Below are positions 7,753 through 16,293 of a DNA stretch of 57,610 bases, piece after piece (position 1 is the first letter of the stretch; each line of letters begins with the position of its first letter). Origin of the DNA: Ignisphaera sp. (GTDB lineage Archaea; Thermoproteota; Thermoprotei_A; Sulfolobales; Ignisphaeraceae); assembly GCA_038735125.1 (NCBI GenBank), contig JAVYNU010000011.1:1-57610 (forward strand). Direction: 5' to 3'. Under the pieces are notes generated by a model. It saw only the letters and a list, made by a program, of their open reading frames with translations, ran no database searches and was not told the origin of the DNA. The position numbers were made by a program, and so were the translations under genes.

Positions 7753-9094
7753 ATGCACCTCCCTTCTCAAGCCTCTTCAAAAGACTCTCTACAGTTACCC
7801 CACCCCTATTCTTAAGCCATTTGTCTAGAAGCAGAAAGACGCAGTACTGTCCACACATGGTACAGCTCTTCAAGTTCCCCTCAAACTGTGTTCTAATGGC
7901 GAGAGTCTTTTTCGGGTCTGGAGATAGCCTTATCTGCTTCTCCCAATCGAGTACAGCCCTGGCTATGCTAATCTCAGCATCTACCCTACCAGCTCTAGAA
8001 CCAAGCTTTACCAGATCCCCGGCATGGGCGGCTATCTTAGCCGCTATAAGCCCCTCCTTAACTTGCTCAGGATTTGGCAAACCCAGGTGCTCCGATGGTG
8101 TGAGATAGCATATGAGGTCTGCCCCAGCTGCAGAAGCTATTGCAGCACCTATAGCACTTGCTATATGGTCATAGCCAACAGCAGCATCTGTTACAAGTGG
8201 TCCTAGAACATAGTATGGGACACCCCCACTCAAGCTCTTCATAAGCTTGATATCCGCAACAACCTTGTCTAGCGTCATATGGCCGGGGCCCTCAATCATT
8301 ACTTGAACCCCCTTGCTTATAGCATCTCTGGCAAGCCTGGCATTGTTTACCAGCTCAGCTATCTGAAGCTCATCATGAGCATCGAATATTGTTCCAGGTC
8401 TAAGAGCATCTCCAAGGCTTATAACAGCGTTGTACTCTCTGAAAAGCTCTAGCAGATACTCCCAGTGCTTGATGTATGGATTCTCAGAATTGTTTTCAAG
8501 CATCCACACAGCCAGCATAGAACCACCTCTACTAACAATCGGCATAAGCCTATCACTCTTCAAAGCCTTTTCAGCAAGCTCTTTAGATATCCCAGCATGT
8601 ATAGTCATAAAGTCTACGCCATCCCTTAACTGCTTCTCAACAACAGAAATGAAGAAATCAGATGGTATAGACAGCCCATACCTAGCAACACCCTCAATCC
8701 AAGCCTGATAAGTAGGCACAGTCCCAAAGGGAAGAGGCCTAGAAGCATCAATAAGCCTCTTCCTAACCTCATCAAGATTACCACCAGTTGATAGATCCAT
8801 TATAGTATCAGAGCCATACTCAACAGCAACCCTAGCCTTCTCAACCTCCATATCAAGATTAACGACAGTCCCACTAGTACCGATATTCACATTAATCTTA
8901 GTCGAAAGCCCATCACCAATAGCAACAAGCTTCACATCCCCCCTTCTAACATTACCAAAAACAACAATCCTACCACTTTCAACACCCCTCCTAACAAAAT
9001 CTACATCAACACCTTCAATACTAGCAACACCCTTAACCACATTCTCATCAACCATCTTCCTAACCATTGCCAAACAACCAAAACAACATAGCAT
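7739..9094 (-). CDS. thiC: Phosphomethylpyrimidine synthase ThiC
   Basis: Radical SAM enzyme that rearranges 5-aminoimidazole ribotide to hydroxymethylpyrimidine phosphate for thiamine synthesis. 451 aa, the archaeal length without the bacterial N-terminal extension. Family blocks are clear: [74 protein letters not shown]. The C-terminal cluster motif reads CTMCGQYC, that is CX2CX3C, one residue shorter than the CX2CX4C motif of bacterial ThiC. A TATA-like GATTATATATC (reverse strand, about 9121-9131) lies about 26 nt before 9099, so the ATG at 9094 would be nearly leaderless; a later ATG at 9067 is an alternative. Its substrate is a purine intermediate; the PurE/PurK/PurP/PurB genes are elsewhere in the window. 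Confidence 0.96.
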   Translation of the reverse strand: MLCCFGCLAMVRKMVDENVVKGVASIEGVDVDFVRRGVESGRIVVFGNVRRGDVKLVAIGDGLSTKINVNIGTSGTVVNLDMEVEKARVAVEYGSDTIMDLSTGGNLDEVRKRLIDASRPLPFGTVPTYQAWIEGVARYGLSIPSDFFISVVEKQLRDGVDFMTIHAGISKELAEKALKSDRLMPIVSRGGSMLAVWMLENNSENPYIKHWEYLLELFREYNAVISLGDALRPGTIFDAHDELQIAELVNNARLARDAISKGVQVMIEGPGHMTLDKVVADIKLMKSLSGGVPYYVLGPLVTDAAVGYDHIASAIGAAIASAAGADLICYLTPSEHLGLPNPEQVKEGLIAAKIAAHAGDLVKLGSRAGRVDAEISIARAVLDWEKQIRLSPDPKKTLAIRTQFEGNLKSCTMCGQYCVFLLLDKWLKNRGGVTVESLLKRLEKGGAYEFV

Positions 9095-9151
9095 TTATGA
9101 ATGTAAAACATGAAACACAGATATATAATCTTATCGCTATTCTACGTTAAA

Positions 9152-10438
9152 CTTTCTACTCCCTTATGGGAGTTTCGGCGAAGTCCTCTGGGCTTGGCAG
9201 AGACAGATCGTAGCATCTTTCTACTCCCTTATGGGAGTTTCGTTGTTATTCTAATAATATGACCGCCCATATCAACTGTTTCAACAACCTTTCTACTCCC
9301 TTATGGGAGTTTCAAAGGGTATTGATTTGGGTAAGCTTAATGTTGATATGTGTAAAGCTTTCTACTCCCTTATGGGAGTTTCGCTTGGCATCATAAAGCT
9401 GGTTCTAGCGGGCTTTCTAATATCGATAGTCTTTCTACTCCCTTATGGGAGTTTCACTGGTATCTCGCTATCAGTATGCATACTTTCCAGTCGCTGAAGT
9501 TCGCTTTCTACTCCCTTATGGGAGTTTCCCATGAACACACCATATAGAGCCGCGAAAAATGAATAGATCTTTCTACTCCCTTATGGGAGTTTCCGGCTTA
9601 AGATATTCTCACGGTCTCACAATAGAGTGTAGAGCCTCACAGTCTCCTTTCTACTCCCTTATGGGAGTTTCGGGGGAGAACGCTGTAGAGAAAGCCCTCT
9701 GGCAGCTCTATTCTTTCTACTCCCTTATGGGAGTTTCCTGAGTTGCATCCTCAACAAAGCGTTGGCACCCATCCCAACCCAGCTTTCTACTCCCTTATGG
9801 GAGTTTCATGATTCAATTCTTTATATATAAAAACTATATAGCGGTCACTTAGACTTTCTACTCCCTTATGGGAGTTTCAGATGTAGCAGTGAGGCTCTGT
9901 GCGAAATGCTCAAACAAGAATCTTTCTACTCCCTTATGGGAGTTTCCACCTTTTTCTTCAGCTCCTCAACCTCTTTTTTGCTTTGCTGAGCTCTTTCTAC
10001 TCCCTTATGGGAGTTTCTGCAGTCTTTAACAAGGCAATCACTATACACGGCTTCACAAGTTGCCTTTCTACTCCCTTATGGGAGTTTCTGGACGAATTCA
10101 CATTGATAATACCCAGCGAACTAGCGAAGATAATGACTTTCTACTCCCTTATGGGAGTTTCAGGTTGCGGAGTTCGGCAAGACTGTGCAGGTATGGGGAT
10201 CAGCTGTAATCTTTCTACTCCCTTATGGGAGTTTCCTGAGTTCTGTTTATATAATGTGTGCAGAGGGGTATATACTTTCTACTCCCTTATGGGAGTTTCA
10301 GGGAGAAGATAGTTAGGATGATGGCTGACGGCACATACAGGACTTTCTACTCCCTTATGGGAGTTTCACGTCTACAGACAGCTAGCGTTGCTGGTGAGAA
10401 GAGTTGAGCATAACTTTCTACTCCCTTATGGGAGTTTC
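9152..10438 (-). CRISPR. CRISPR array, 19 repeats and 18 spacers, 25-bp repeat
   Basis: Nineteen identical 25-bp repeats begin at 9152, 9217, 9289, 9358, 9431, 9504, 9569, 9647, 9713, 9783, 9854, 9922, 9993, 10064, 10137, 10211, 10275, 10343 and 10414. Spacers are 39-53 bp and all different. On the plus strand the repeat is CTTTCT, then the palindromic core ACTCCCTTATGGGAGT (6-bp stem, TTAT loop), then TTC. Read on the minus strand it ends in GTAGAAAG, which resembles the eight-base AUUGAAAG-type crRNA handle of crenarchaeal type I-A/III systems. Transcription is therefore probably leftward with the leader on the right. Neither terminal repeat is degenerate. No cas gene occurs anywhere in the window, so processing and interference must come from elsewhere. 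Confidence 0.99.
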
Positions 10439-10640
10439 TTGCATTCACACTTATATCTTTTCTATAAAAGCCTTTTCCTGTTTCTGCTTAAAAAGCTTTT
10501 TGACTCTAATCAGAAAGTCCATAGACTCATCGATGGCCTATGCCATGTGTGTTCCGATGGGAAGGAGTTGACTTTATGTAGGTGTTCCGATGATGCGATG
10601 AAAAGAATTGAATGTGTTTGTTCCGACGACCAAGAATAGA
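10439..10640 (-). promoter_or_regulatory. Putative CRISPR leader and promoter
   Basis: The AT-rich DNA right of the last repeat is the expected leader side if the array is read on the minus strand. The reverse strand has a TATA-like CTTTTATAG at about 10461-10469, about 25 bp before the first repeat, so transcription would start at the array edge. The leader also contains homopurine/pyrimidine runs and three GTTCCGAY motifs. Leader assignment rests on the crRNA handle orientation and base composition only. Confidence 0.5.
10551..10630 (+). repeat. Three GTTCCGAY motifs spaced 33 and 36 bp
   Basis: GTTCCGAT occurs at 10551 and 10584 and GTTCCGAC at 10620. The spacing is a multiple of three, and in one plus-strand frame each copy reads Cys-Ser-Asp (LCHVCSDG, LCRCSDD, ECVCSDD) before a TAG at 10637. 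The stretch may be the end of a small Cys-rich coding sequence or a set of protein-binding sites in the CRISPR leader. No convincing start codon or ribosome site precedes it, so no CDS is called. Confidence 0.5.
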
Positions 10641-10896
10641 CTGCAATACCGAGAAAGAGTTGATTGGTTGTTCATGGGTGTGGTGAAATTGGTTTTGAAT
10701 TTGCAGAGGTTTAATGGTGATGACCCTATTAAAAAATATGTTTTCTAGATTACAATGGGGCTTGTATGGTATATGGAGATCTGCGGCTATTCAAGATAAC
10801 TATTGTTTGATTGTATATTCGATATTTTTCAGTAGCTTCTGTGTTCTTTTTATGTATTAGGGTTTTCTGGGTGCTCTCAATGGGGTTTTAATGTGC
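10641..10896. other. Intergenic region, no gene supported
   Basis: AT-rich DNA between the CRISPR leader and the minus-strand sRNA. It contains one 24-codon plus-strand frame (MGVVKLVLNLQRFNGDD at 10676 onward) without ribosome site or recognised homology, too short to call. A GTGATGA at about 10717 resembles a C box but has no matching D box downstream. Confidence 0.4.
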
Positions 10897-10955
10897 TCAG
10901 TTGGGTGTGTAGTCATCATCTTCAGTTATTTATCAGATACTGGCGGTTTCATCAG
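10897..10955 (-). ncRNA. C/D-box guide sRNA on the minus strand
   Basis: Read on the minus strand: C box CTGATGA (10955-10949, first base off consensus), 12-nt guide AACCGCCAGTAT, D' box CTGA (10936-10933), 13-nt spacer, C' box ATGATGA (10919-10913), 12-nt guide CTACACACCCAA, D box CTGA (10900-10897). Both guides are exactly 12 nt and three of four boxes are perfect. Predicted pairing partners are 5'-ATACTGGCGGTT-3' and 5'-TTGGGTGTGTAG-3'. The long D'-C' spacer is the only atypical point. It lies outside the proposed CRISPR leader. Confidence 0.72.
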
Positions 10956-11077
10956 CTAATGTATTTTTAATTGTTGTAGTGAATTAGTTGTTTCACTATG
11001 TTTTTAGATATTCTTTTTTGAGAAAAATAAATGGTTTGGTCTTCGGATCATCACGAATTGGAATCATTAATGTTGGG

Positions 11078-11257
11078 TTAGTCGTAGATTATTGCTTCTT
11101 TAAGGGTTGGTTCATGTGATAGTGGTGTTAATATGGGGATTGGGCTACTTGGGGCATATCTGTTACATTTATGTGGTTTGATCTCTCCGAAGATGCTACA
11201 TATGATGGTGTTGCCGCGGATTATGGCGTGTTTGCAAGAGGAGCATCTAAGACTCAT
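11078..11257 (-). CDS. Small four-cysteine protein, probable zinc-binding
   Basis: A 59-aa protein beginning MSLRCSSCKHAIIRGN, with Cys in the pattern CX2C-X11-C-X10-C (ending HKCNRYAP), as in a small zinc ribbon or zinc knuckle, then a Pro-rich tail. No family name is recognised. The reverse strand carries an A/T box AAATATATAA at about 11293-11302, suitably placed for a short-leader transcript starting near the ATG at 11257. A TTG 12 nt upstream is an alternative start. It stands alone beside the CRISPR leader side; a link to CRISPR is not supported by anything in the sequence. Confidence 0.55.
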   Translation of the reverse strand: MSLRCSSCKHAIIRGNTIICSIFGEIKPHKCNRYAPSSPIPILTPLSHEPTLKEAIIYD

Positions 11258-11467
11258 GCTCTCAACCAATTTATATCTAGGCTAATCTGATTTATATATT
11301 TTTAAGCTTGATGTGGTTCTGATTAAAACCTGTATAATATTTGCTTTCATTGTAATATAAACTAGTTTAACTAAAATGTGTGTCAATGGCTAACGAATTA
11401 ACAGATTGTTGGCAGGTCACAGTCTGGGAGGCAAAGCTAAAATAGCTGTAGTGTATAATACAGTAGT

Positions 11468-12631
11468 GTGGTGGTAGTTTTGCCTACTGTACGTGAATTG
11501 TTGACTGAGCCTCCGATTATATTGAAACCTACTATGAGGATAGGTGAAGTATTGCCCAAGATGAAGGAGCATAGAATTGTTGCAGCTCCTGTTGTAAATG
11601 ATGACAATGTGTTAATTGGTGTTTTGAGCTATAGGAGCATTCTTATGAAGGGTGTTGGCAGGGACACTAAGGTTCAAACTGTTATGGAGCCGCCATACTC
11701 ACTCGACGAGAACCTAGACTTTGACAGAGCTATTATGGCGTTTGTCAATTGGAGGGCTAGGGAAATACCTGTGATAAATGCTAATGAGGTTGTGGTAGGG
11801 ATTGTCTCTAGAAACATTGTATTAGATTATATGCTTAGAAATGGGCTGGTGCCATCTGCAACAGTAGACTCTGCAATGAGCAAACCAGCTATAACAATTG
11901 AGGAGGGCGAGAGTATAGCTAGGGCAAGGTGGCTTATGCTGAAAAGCGGTATCTCAAGGCTTGTTGTAGTCGATAAGACTGGGAGGGTGGCAGGGGTGAT
12001 AACATTGAGCGATATAGTTGAGAGGCTCTACACTATTAGACTGAGTAGAAGAAAAGGCTATGAGTGGATACAGAGCGAGGAATCGTTTTTAGCAGCTCCA
12101 GTAGCAGACTATATGACCAGCCCCCCAATCACAATTCCATCGGGATCCAGCCTAGCTAAAGCGATAAGCATTCTACTAGAGAATAGAATATCCGGAGCCC
12201 CTATAGTCTCAGCCGACGACAAGCCACTGGGGGTTTTCAGCGGGTTGGATGCGCTGAAGCTTTACCTAGACCAGCTAAAGATTTCCATGCCTATAGAGGC
12301 TAAGCTATCCCAGGTTGTGAAAGAGGATCTTACTAAGCTTCAGATAGAGAAGCTTGTCAACAGCTACCTATCAAAATTCTCAAGATATGTAAATGTGATA
12401 GACTTTAAACTAGCTGTGAAAGAAGAGACGAAGACTGATAAAGAGGGCAGAAGAAGATACAATGTTAGGGTAAGGGTAGTTACAGATTCTGGTGCAGTAA
12501 CATCACAATCCATATGCTGGGATCTGCCAACATGTGTTAGGGAAGCACTTGAAATCATTGAAAAGAGATTAAGAAAACAGGTTGAGAAAATAGTTACAGC
12601 GAAAAGAAAGAAGAAGAGAGAAGGTGACTAG
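11468..12631 (+). CDS. Four-CBS protein with HPF-like C-terminal domain
   Basis: A 387-aa protein with four CBS domains in two Bateman pairs (about 5-65, 68-128, 132-192, 208-268), modules that bind AMP, ATP or SAM. The last about 100 residues differ. They contain FSRYVNVIDFKLAVKEE, a basic strand region (RRRYNVRVRVVTD) and then DLPTCVREALEIIEKRLRKQ. This order of strands followed by a D-(hydrophobic)-AIxxxxxxLxxQL helix resembles the ribosome hibernation-promoting factor (HPF/YfiA) fold. The basic tail (TAKRKKKREGD) would suit RNA binding. A nucleotide-sensing, ribosome-binding factor is therefore the best inference. The start is GTG at 11468. Its 3' end overlaps the convergent mscS-like gene by 4 bp. 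Confidence 0.85.
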   Translation: MVVVLPTVRELLTEPPIILKPTMRIGEVLPKMKEHRIVAAPVVNDDNVLIGVLSYRSILMKGVGRDTKVQTVMEPPYSLDENLDFDRAIMAFVNWRAREIPVINANEVVVGIVSRNIVLDYMLRNGLVPSATVDSAMSKPAITIEEGESIARARWLMLKSGISRLVVVDKTGRVAGVITLSDIVERLYTIRLSRRKGYEWIQSEESFLAAPVADYMTSPPITIPSGSSLAKAISILLENRISGAPIVSADDKPLGVFSGLDALKLYLDQLKISMPIEAKLSQVVKEDLTKLQIEKLVNSYLSKFSRYVNVIDFKLAVKEETKTDKEGRRRYNVRVRVVTDSGAVTSQSICWDLPTCVREALEIIEKRLRKQVEKIVTAKRKKKREGD

Positions 12632-13419
12632 AGAATTTCAACTCTAAACCGATTGGCAATACTTTTTGAAAGAGCTTTGTAGACATCGGATACACACAAT
12701 GTTGTGGCTCCAGGGGTTCGCAAACCGACTTCTACTAGAAATGATGCTTCCCCCTCTTTCACCTCCAGCAGCCTAATATCGTTAATGCTTGCCACAAACC
12801 TTGATCTCGATAGTATTTCCCTAACGGTATTGACAATTCTGTCTATATCCAGCCCATGTCCATATACATCCAATCTGAATTTCAGTATCTGGAGGGACTG
12901 TTTAACAATAACAGAGTTTAAAACCTGTCTATACGGTATAAAGACTATTCTATTGTCTGGAGTGAGTATCTCCATAAAGTTTCCCTCTAGCAAAACAACC
13001 TTGCCTTCATATGCACCATCATCTACATTGACTTGGATGTACTCGCCATCTCTTAGAAGCCCAGAGGACACAAGTATCAAATAGCTGAAGGTGTTTTCTA
13101 TGAGCGACCTCAAAGAGATTATCACAACAATGATTATGATGATTGCTATGGAGATAGAGAACCAGAGTGTATACTGAATGAAGCTGGATATGGCTATTGG
13201 TATCACAATTAGTGCAGATAGCACTAAAACTATGATTTTTATCAACTCCTCTGCTCTTCTAGATATCACACCCTTTATTCTAAGCCCTCTAAGAATCCTT
13301 CCAATGGTAACATATATGGCTATTACTATGGCGATTGCAACAACTATGTAGAGAACCATATATAGAATGCTTAACTCAATTGTTATAGGCCCTAAAGAAA
13401 TGTTGCTGGCATTACCCAC
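12628..13419 (-). CDS. MscS-family small-conductance mechanosensitive channel
   Basis: A 263-aa membrane protein with three hydrophobic helices (about 14-40, 60-85, 88-118) that relieves turgor by opening on membrane stretch. The pore-lining third helix runs into SLRSLIENTFSYLILV. The beta domain signature follows: GLLRDGEYIQVN, GKVVLLEGNFMEILTPDN, FIPYRQVLNSVIV. The C-terminal alpha/beta domain ends VGLRTPGATT...FRVEIL. Short compared with E. coli MscS (286 aa) but complete in its core. It starts 3 bp after the trkA-like stop, so the two form an operon coupling potassium uptake and osmotic release. Confidence 0.88.
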   Translation of the reverse strand: MGNASNISLGPITIELSILYMVLYIVVAIAIVIAIYVTIGRILRGLRIKGVISRRAEELIKIIVLVLSALIVIPIAISSFIQYTLWFSISIAIIIIIVVIISLRSLIENTFSYLILVSSGLLRDGEYIQVNVDDGAYEGKVVLLEGNFMEILTPDNRIVFIPYRQVLNSVIVKQSLQILKFRLDVYGHGLDIDRIVNTVREILSRSRFVASINDIRLLEVKEGEASFLVEVGLRTPGATTLCVSDVYKALSKSIANRFRVEIL

Positions 13420-13422
13420 TCG

Positions 13423-14064
13423 CTACTCACCGAAGAGCTTGCTTATCAACTGCTTTTCACCAAAGATAGCAACTATGTCGCCAGGCTCGATAGTGATGTT
13501 ATTTTCTAACGATATTGGAGACCCGTTTCTAATTATAGCAATGACTTTTATCCCCTCCTCCTCCAGATCCTTAACAGTTCTCGAAACTATTCGCGAAGCA
13601 GTGGAAACAGTGTGGATTATAATGCTTTTATCGCCAAAATCAATAAAATAGGTATCGAAAATCCTTGCTAGAATATCGTTGCTCAGCTCCTTTGACTTCA
13701 CTATAACCTCGCTTACAATACCATATGTCTTCAGAAACCTCCCAACAATGTTATTGTTGACAACAACTATTATCTTCGGTATTTTCATTTCTTTTGCAAG
13801 CATAGAGACAAAAACATTTACCATGTCATTGTCATGGGTGGCCACGACAGCATCTGCCTTGTCAAGCCCCACCTCAAGATAGAGCTTCTCATCAAATAGA
13901 TCTCCTGTGAATACAGGTATGTCAAATTCTCTAGAAAGCATCTCAGCATCTTTCTGGCTATCTGTAACCACAACAAAATCTCCTTTCTCGTAGTCAAGCT
14001 CCCTCCTTATAGATTTAATAAGTTCTACAACCTCTTTTGAACCTCCAACAATGAAAATCTTCAT
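13423..14064 (-). CDS. TrkA-type potassium channel regulatory protein (RCK)
   Basis: A 213-aa cytosolic protein made of an RCK-N Rossmann domain (1-130) and an RCK-C domain (about 140-213). These bind NAD(H) or adenine nucleotides and gate TrkH-type potassium transporters. The N-terminal loop reads IFIVGGSKEVVELI, so the usual GXGXXG is reduced to GGSKEV. The Asp ending strand 2 (VVVTDSQ) and the GDLFDEKLYLEVGLDKADAVVATHDND block are typical. The C-terminal half has NNITIEPGDIVAIFG. A partner TrkH gene lies upstream on the same strand, about 300 bp away. The intervening DNA has a 9-bp inverted repeat TTTTCCACA / TGTGGAAAA but no gene. Confidence 0.9.
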   Translation of the reverse strand: MKIFIVGGSKEVVELIKSIRRELDYEKGDFVVVTDSQKDAEMLSREFDIPVFTGDLFDEKLYLEVGLDKADAVVATHDNDMVNVFVSMLAKEMKIPKIIVVVNNNIVGRFLKTYGIVSEVIVKSKELSNDILARIFDTYFIDFGDKSIIIHTVSTASRIVSRTVKDLEEEGIKVIAIIRNGSPISLENNITIEPGDIVAIFGEKQLISKLFGE

Positions 14065-14363
14065 GTTGCTGTCATCTCATCAAATATTTGGTATATGCTA
14101 CAATAGCATCTAGATATTGAGAATTTGTAACCTCTTTTAAAACTTTTTTGAATCTTTATAGCCTCGCATACCTGCTCCAACGAAACTTACTAAATATATC
14201 CCCTAATGCCTCATAACACCCTGGGAATGTTTTTCCACATTAAAAAGCCTGGCAACTGCCTATCAATAAGGTTTGTAGTCAGCCCTACGGGATTGGGGTT
14301 TGAGTTTTGTGGAAAATGTTATGTGTAAGTTGCACCAAACATTTCTTTGGCTTGCCCAGAGCT

Positions 14364-15836
14364 TTACAATAATGCTTTCCTTCTATAGTAATAGCCTATC
14401 AACAGGTAGAGGGGTAGGAACTCCAGTCTGCCGAAGTACATTGCCATGATCAGAATTACCTTTGATGCTATAGGTATTGTCGGGGTTGTTATCCCTACGG
14501 AGAGCCCTACGCAGGAGAGTGCTGAGGTTACTTCAAACATGCTGTCTACAAAATCGTAATTCGTTATATTGGCTGTTACTAGGCTTAGGTATAATGATAA
14601 AGACAAGATGATTTGCATTAAAGCGTATATGATTATATATGTTATTGCCGAGGTTATCTCCTCATCGTCTAGCACCTCCTCTCCTAGCTTTTTAGTGATT
14701 CTAAAGCCTTTTGGCAGAACAGATCTCTCTACATCCCACAGAATACTCTTCAACGCTATCAAAACCCTCTTAGTCTTTATCCCACCGGCAGTCGAAAACG
14801 TTGCTCCGCCAATGGCCATAGAGATTATTAGTATAATTTTAAATATTGTTGGATATTGTTGTATATCTCCTGCCTGAAAACCCGTTGTTGTGTAACCTGA
14901 TACCACATGGTATACTAGTGGCACTATGAGACTACCCATATTCAGTGAGATGGACGCCAACATTGTTACTAGAATCAATGCTGAGAGTATTGCGAAGAAG
15001 CCTTTTGTTTCAGGGGATTTGGCAAACGCTTTGAAATCTCCTGTCGACAGCTTGTATAGGTCCCTGAAGTTGAGTGCTCCTATAACCATTATTATAGATG
15101 TTGTTACCAAGACCATCGAATTTCCTCTAGAGAACCAGTAGCCAATGTTCTGGTCCTTTGTTGACATGCCACCTGTTGCCATAGCTGTCATGGAGTGTGT
15201 TAATGAGTCTAGGAAGCCCATGCCACTTGCTATAAGCAGTATAGTGCCGAAAATGGTGTAGGCAGAGTACATCAGAAACAGGTCTATTATAGACCTCCTA
15301 ATTGTTGCAACTAGTTTAGCTCCTCTCTCAACAGGATATATCCTGATAAGCGATGCATGGAGAAATGGGAGTATTGTACCAGCCACAACAACTGTGCCTA
15401 ACTCTCCAAGCCACTGAGTCATAGCCCTCCACACAAGAACTACATAGGGTATGGACTCCAAGTTCTCAAGTATCGTTAGCCCCGTTCCACTGAACCCGCT
15501 GATAGACTCGAAGAAGGCGTCTAGCGGGTCTATGCCTGGTGTGGAGATGTAGATTATTGATGTTGTTATTGGTACAGTGATCCAAACAAGGGCAACAGAG
15601 ATCATAGCATCCAATGGATTATCTATTAAATACCTCCTCAGCAAATATGTGATAGAGCCCCAAAAAGCAAGTAGAATGGTGCAAGCCTCTAGATACTCTA
15701 TCGACACCCCATACCCGTTGAAATTCCCTGTGTACAAGTAGTATAGAAGAAATGAAATGCCATTGACCGTGGCTATGACGACTAGAGCCAGGTTTATTTG
15801 GGAAACAGCCGAGGCTATTGCAAAAAATCTTCTCAG
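14364..15836 (-). CDS. trkH: TrkH/KtrB-type potassium transporter
   Basis: Membrane subunit that moves K+ (with Na+ or H+) in partnership with TrkA. Four pore loops are visible: SISGFSGTGLTI, SMTAMATGGMSTKD, VVSGYTTTGFQAGD and VTSALSCVGLSVGI, each with the selectivity glycine, between paired helices. The conventional start would be TTG at 15737 (457 aa), but the same frame stays open upstream for 33 more codons to a TGA. It encodes a hydrophobic helix (FFAIASAVSQINLALVV...), as expected for TrkH helix 1. No ATG, GTG or TTG occurs there. A CTG at 15836 follows GGTGA by 6 nt and is proposed as start, giving 490 aa. The TTG start would lose the first helix. Confidence 0.9.
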   Translation of the reverse strand: MRRFFAIASAVSQINLALVVIATVNGISFLLYYLYTGNFNGYGVSIEYLEACTILLAFWGSITYLLRRYLIDNPLDAMISVALVWITVPITTSIIYISTPGIDPLDAFFESISGFSGTGLTILENLESIPYVVLVWRAMTQWLGELGTVVVAGTILPFLHASLIRIYPVERGAKLVATIRRSIIDLFLMYSAYTIFGTILLIASGMGFLDSLTHSMTAMATGGMSTKDQNIGYWFSRGNSMVLVTTSIIMVIGALNFRDLYKLSTGDFKAFAKSPETKGFFAILSALILVTMLASISLNMGSLIVPLVYHVVSGYTTTGFQAGDIQQYPTIFKIILIISMAIGGATFSTAGGIKTKRVLIALKSILWDVERSVLPKGFRITKKLGEEVLDDEEITSAITYIIIYALMQIILSLSLYLSLVTANITNYDFVDSMFEVTSALSCVGLSVGITTPTIPIASKVILIMAMYFGRLEFLPLYLLIGYYYRRKALL

Positions 15837-15886
15837 CTTTTGTCACCACGGCGATTACTGTCAAAAAATACTGGTTTTGTAGGTGG

Positions 15887-16288
15887 TTAAGGTATTGCAG
15901 GTGTGAATTTGATTCCGTATACTATCAATCCCTCGTCTGACTCTTCCCAAATCCTTCTCAAAGTCGCTTCAACAGGCATGCCTATATATACCTCATCTGG
16001 CTTCACATCTGTTAGTGGCGCCAAAACCTTTACACCGTTTTCAAGCTCTATCAACGCTATTATGAGTGGTGCTAGATGTCTATACCCCTCTGGAACTGTA
16101 TACTCTATTGTATAGCTTATCACCTTTCCCCTCTTCGGCAACTCAACCTTTTCCACCTCAAGAGATCCGCAATATGGGCATGCAGGCTTTGGCGGGTAGA
16201 ACACCCTACCACATTTTCTGCATTTAGAGCCCTCTAATCTGTATCTAGCCCCCCTTTCTCTCCAAATCCTCGCAGGAGACATCCTCAT
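15887..16288 (-). CDS. DUF35 Zn-ribbon/OB-fold acyl-CoA-associated protein
   Basis: A 133-aa protein with an N-terminal rubredoxin-like zinc ribbon (SKCRKCGRVFYPPKPACPYCG, two CX2C pairs) followed by an OB fold. DUF35 proteins bind thiolases or HMG-CoA synthase and channel acyl-CoA intermediates in archaeal mevalonate or lipid metabolism. The ATG at 16288 is preceded by GAGGTGAT at good spacing and lies 5 bp after the thiolase stop; an in-frame GTG 9 nt upstream is less likely. The tight linkage with the thiolase gene upstream supports a complex of the two proteins. No HMG-CoA synthase gene is next to them here. Confidence 0.9.
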   Translation of the reverse strand: MRMSPARIWRERGARYRLEGSKCRKCGRVFYPPKPACPYCGSLEVEKVELPKRGKVISYTIEYTVPEGYRHLAPLIIALIELENGVKVLAPLTDVKPDEVYIGMPVEATLRRIWEESDEGLIVYGIKFTPAIP

Positions 16289-16293
16289 GTAGA

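Noticed and set aside
9095-9151. TPP riboswitch upstream of thiC
   Set aside because: The 57-bp spacer is too short and AT-rich, and no TPP aptamer core is seen; the start is probably almost leaderless.
9303-10312. Open frames containing repeated LLPYGSF or YSLMGVS peptides
   Set aside because: They are translations of the CRISPR repeats and spacers.
10388-10639. 83-codon frame crossing the last CRISPR repeat
   Set aside because: It starts inside the array; only its CSD-repeat tail is interesting and is reported as a repeat.
14229-14318. TTTTCCACA / TGTGGAAAA inverted repeat
   Set aside because: Arms are only 9 bp and about 70 bp apart, with no promoter or RNA feature; chance is likely.
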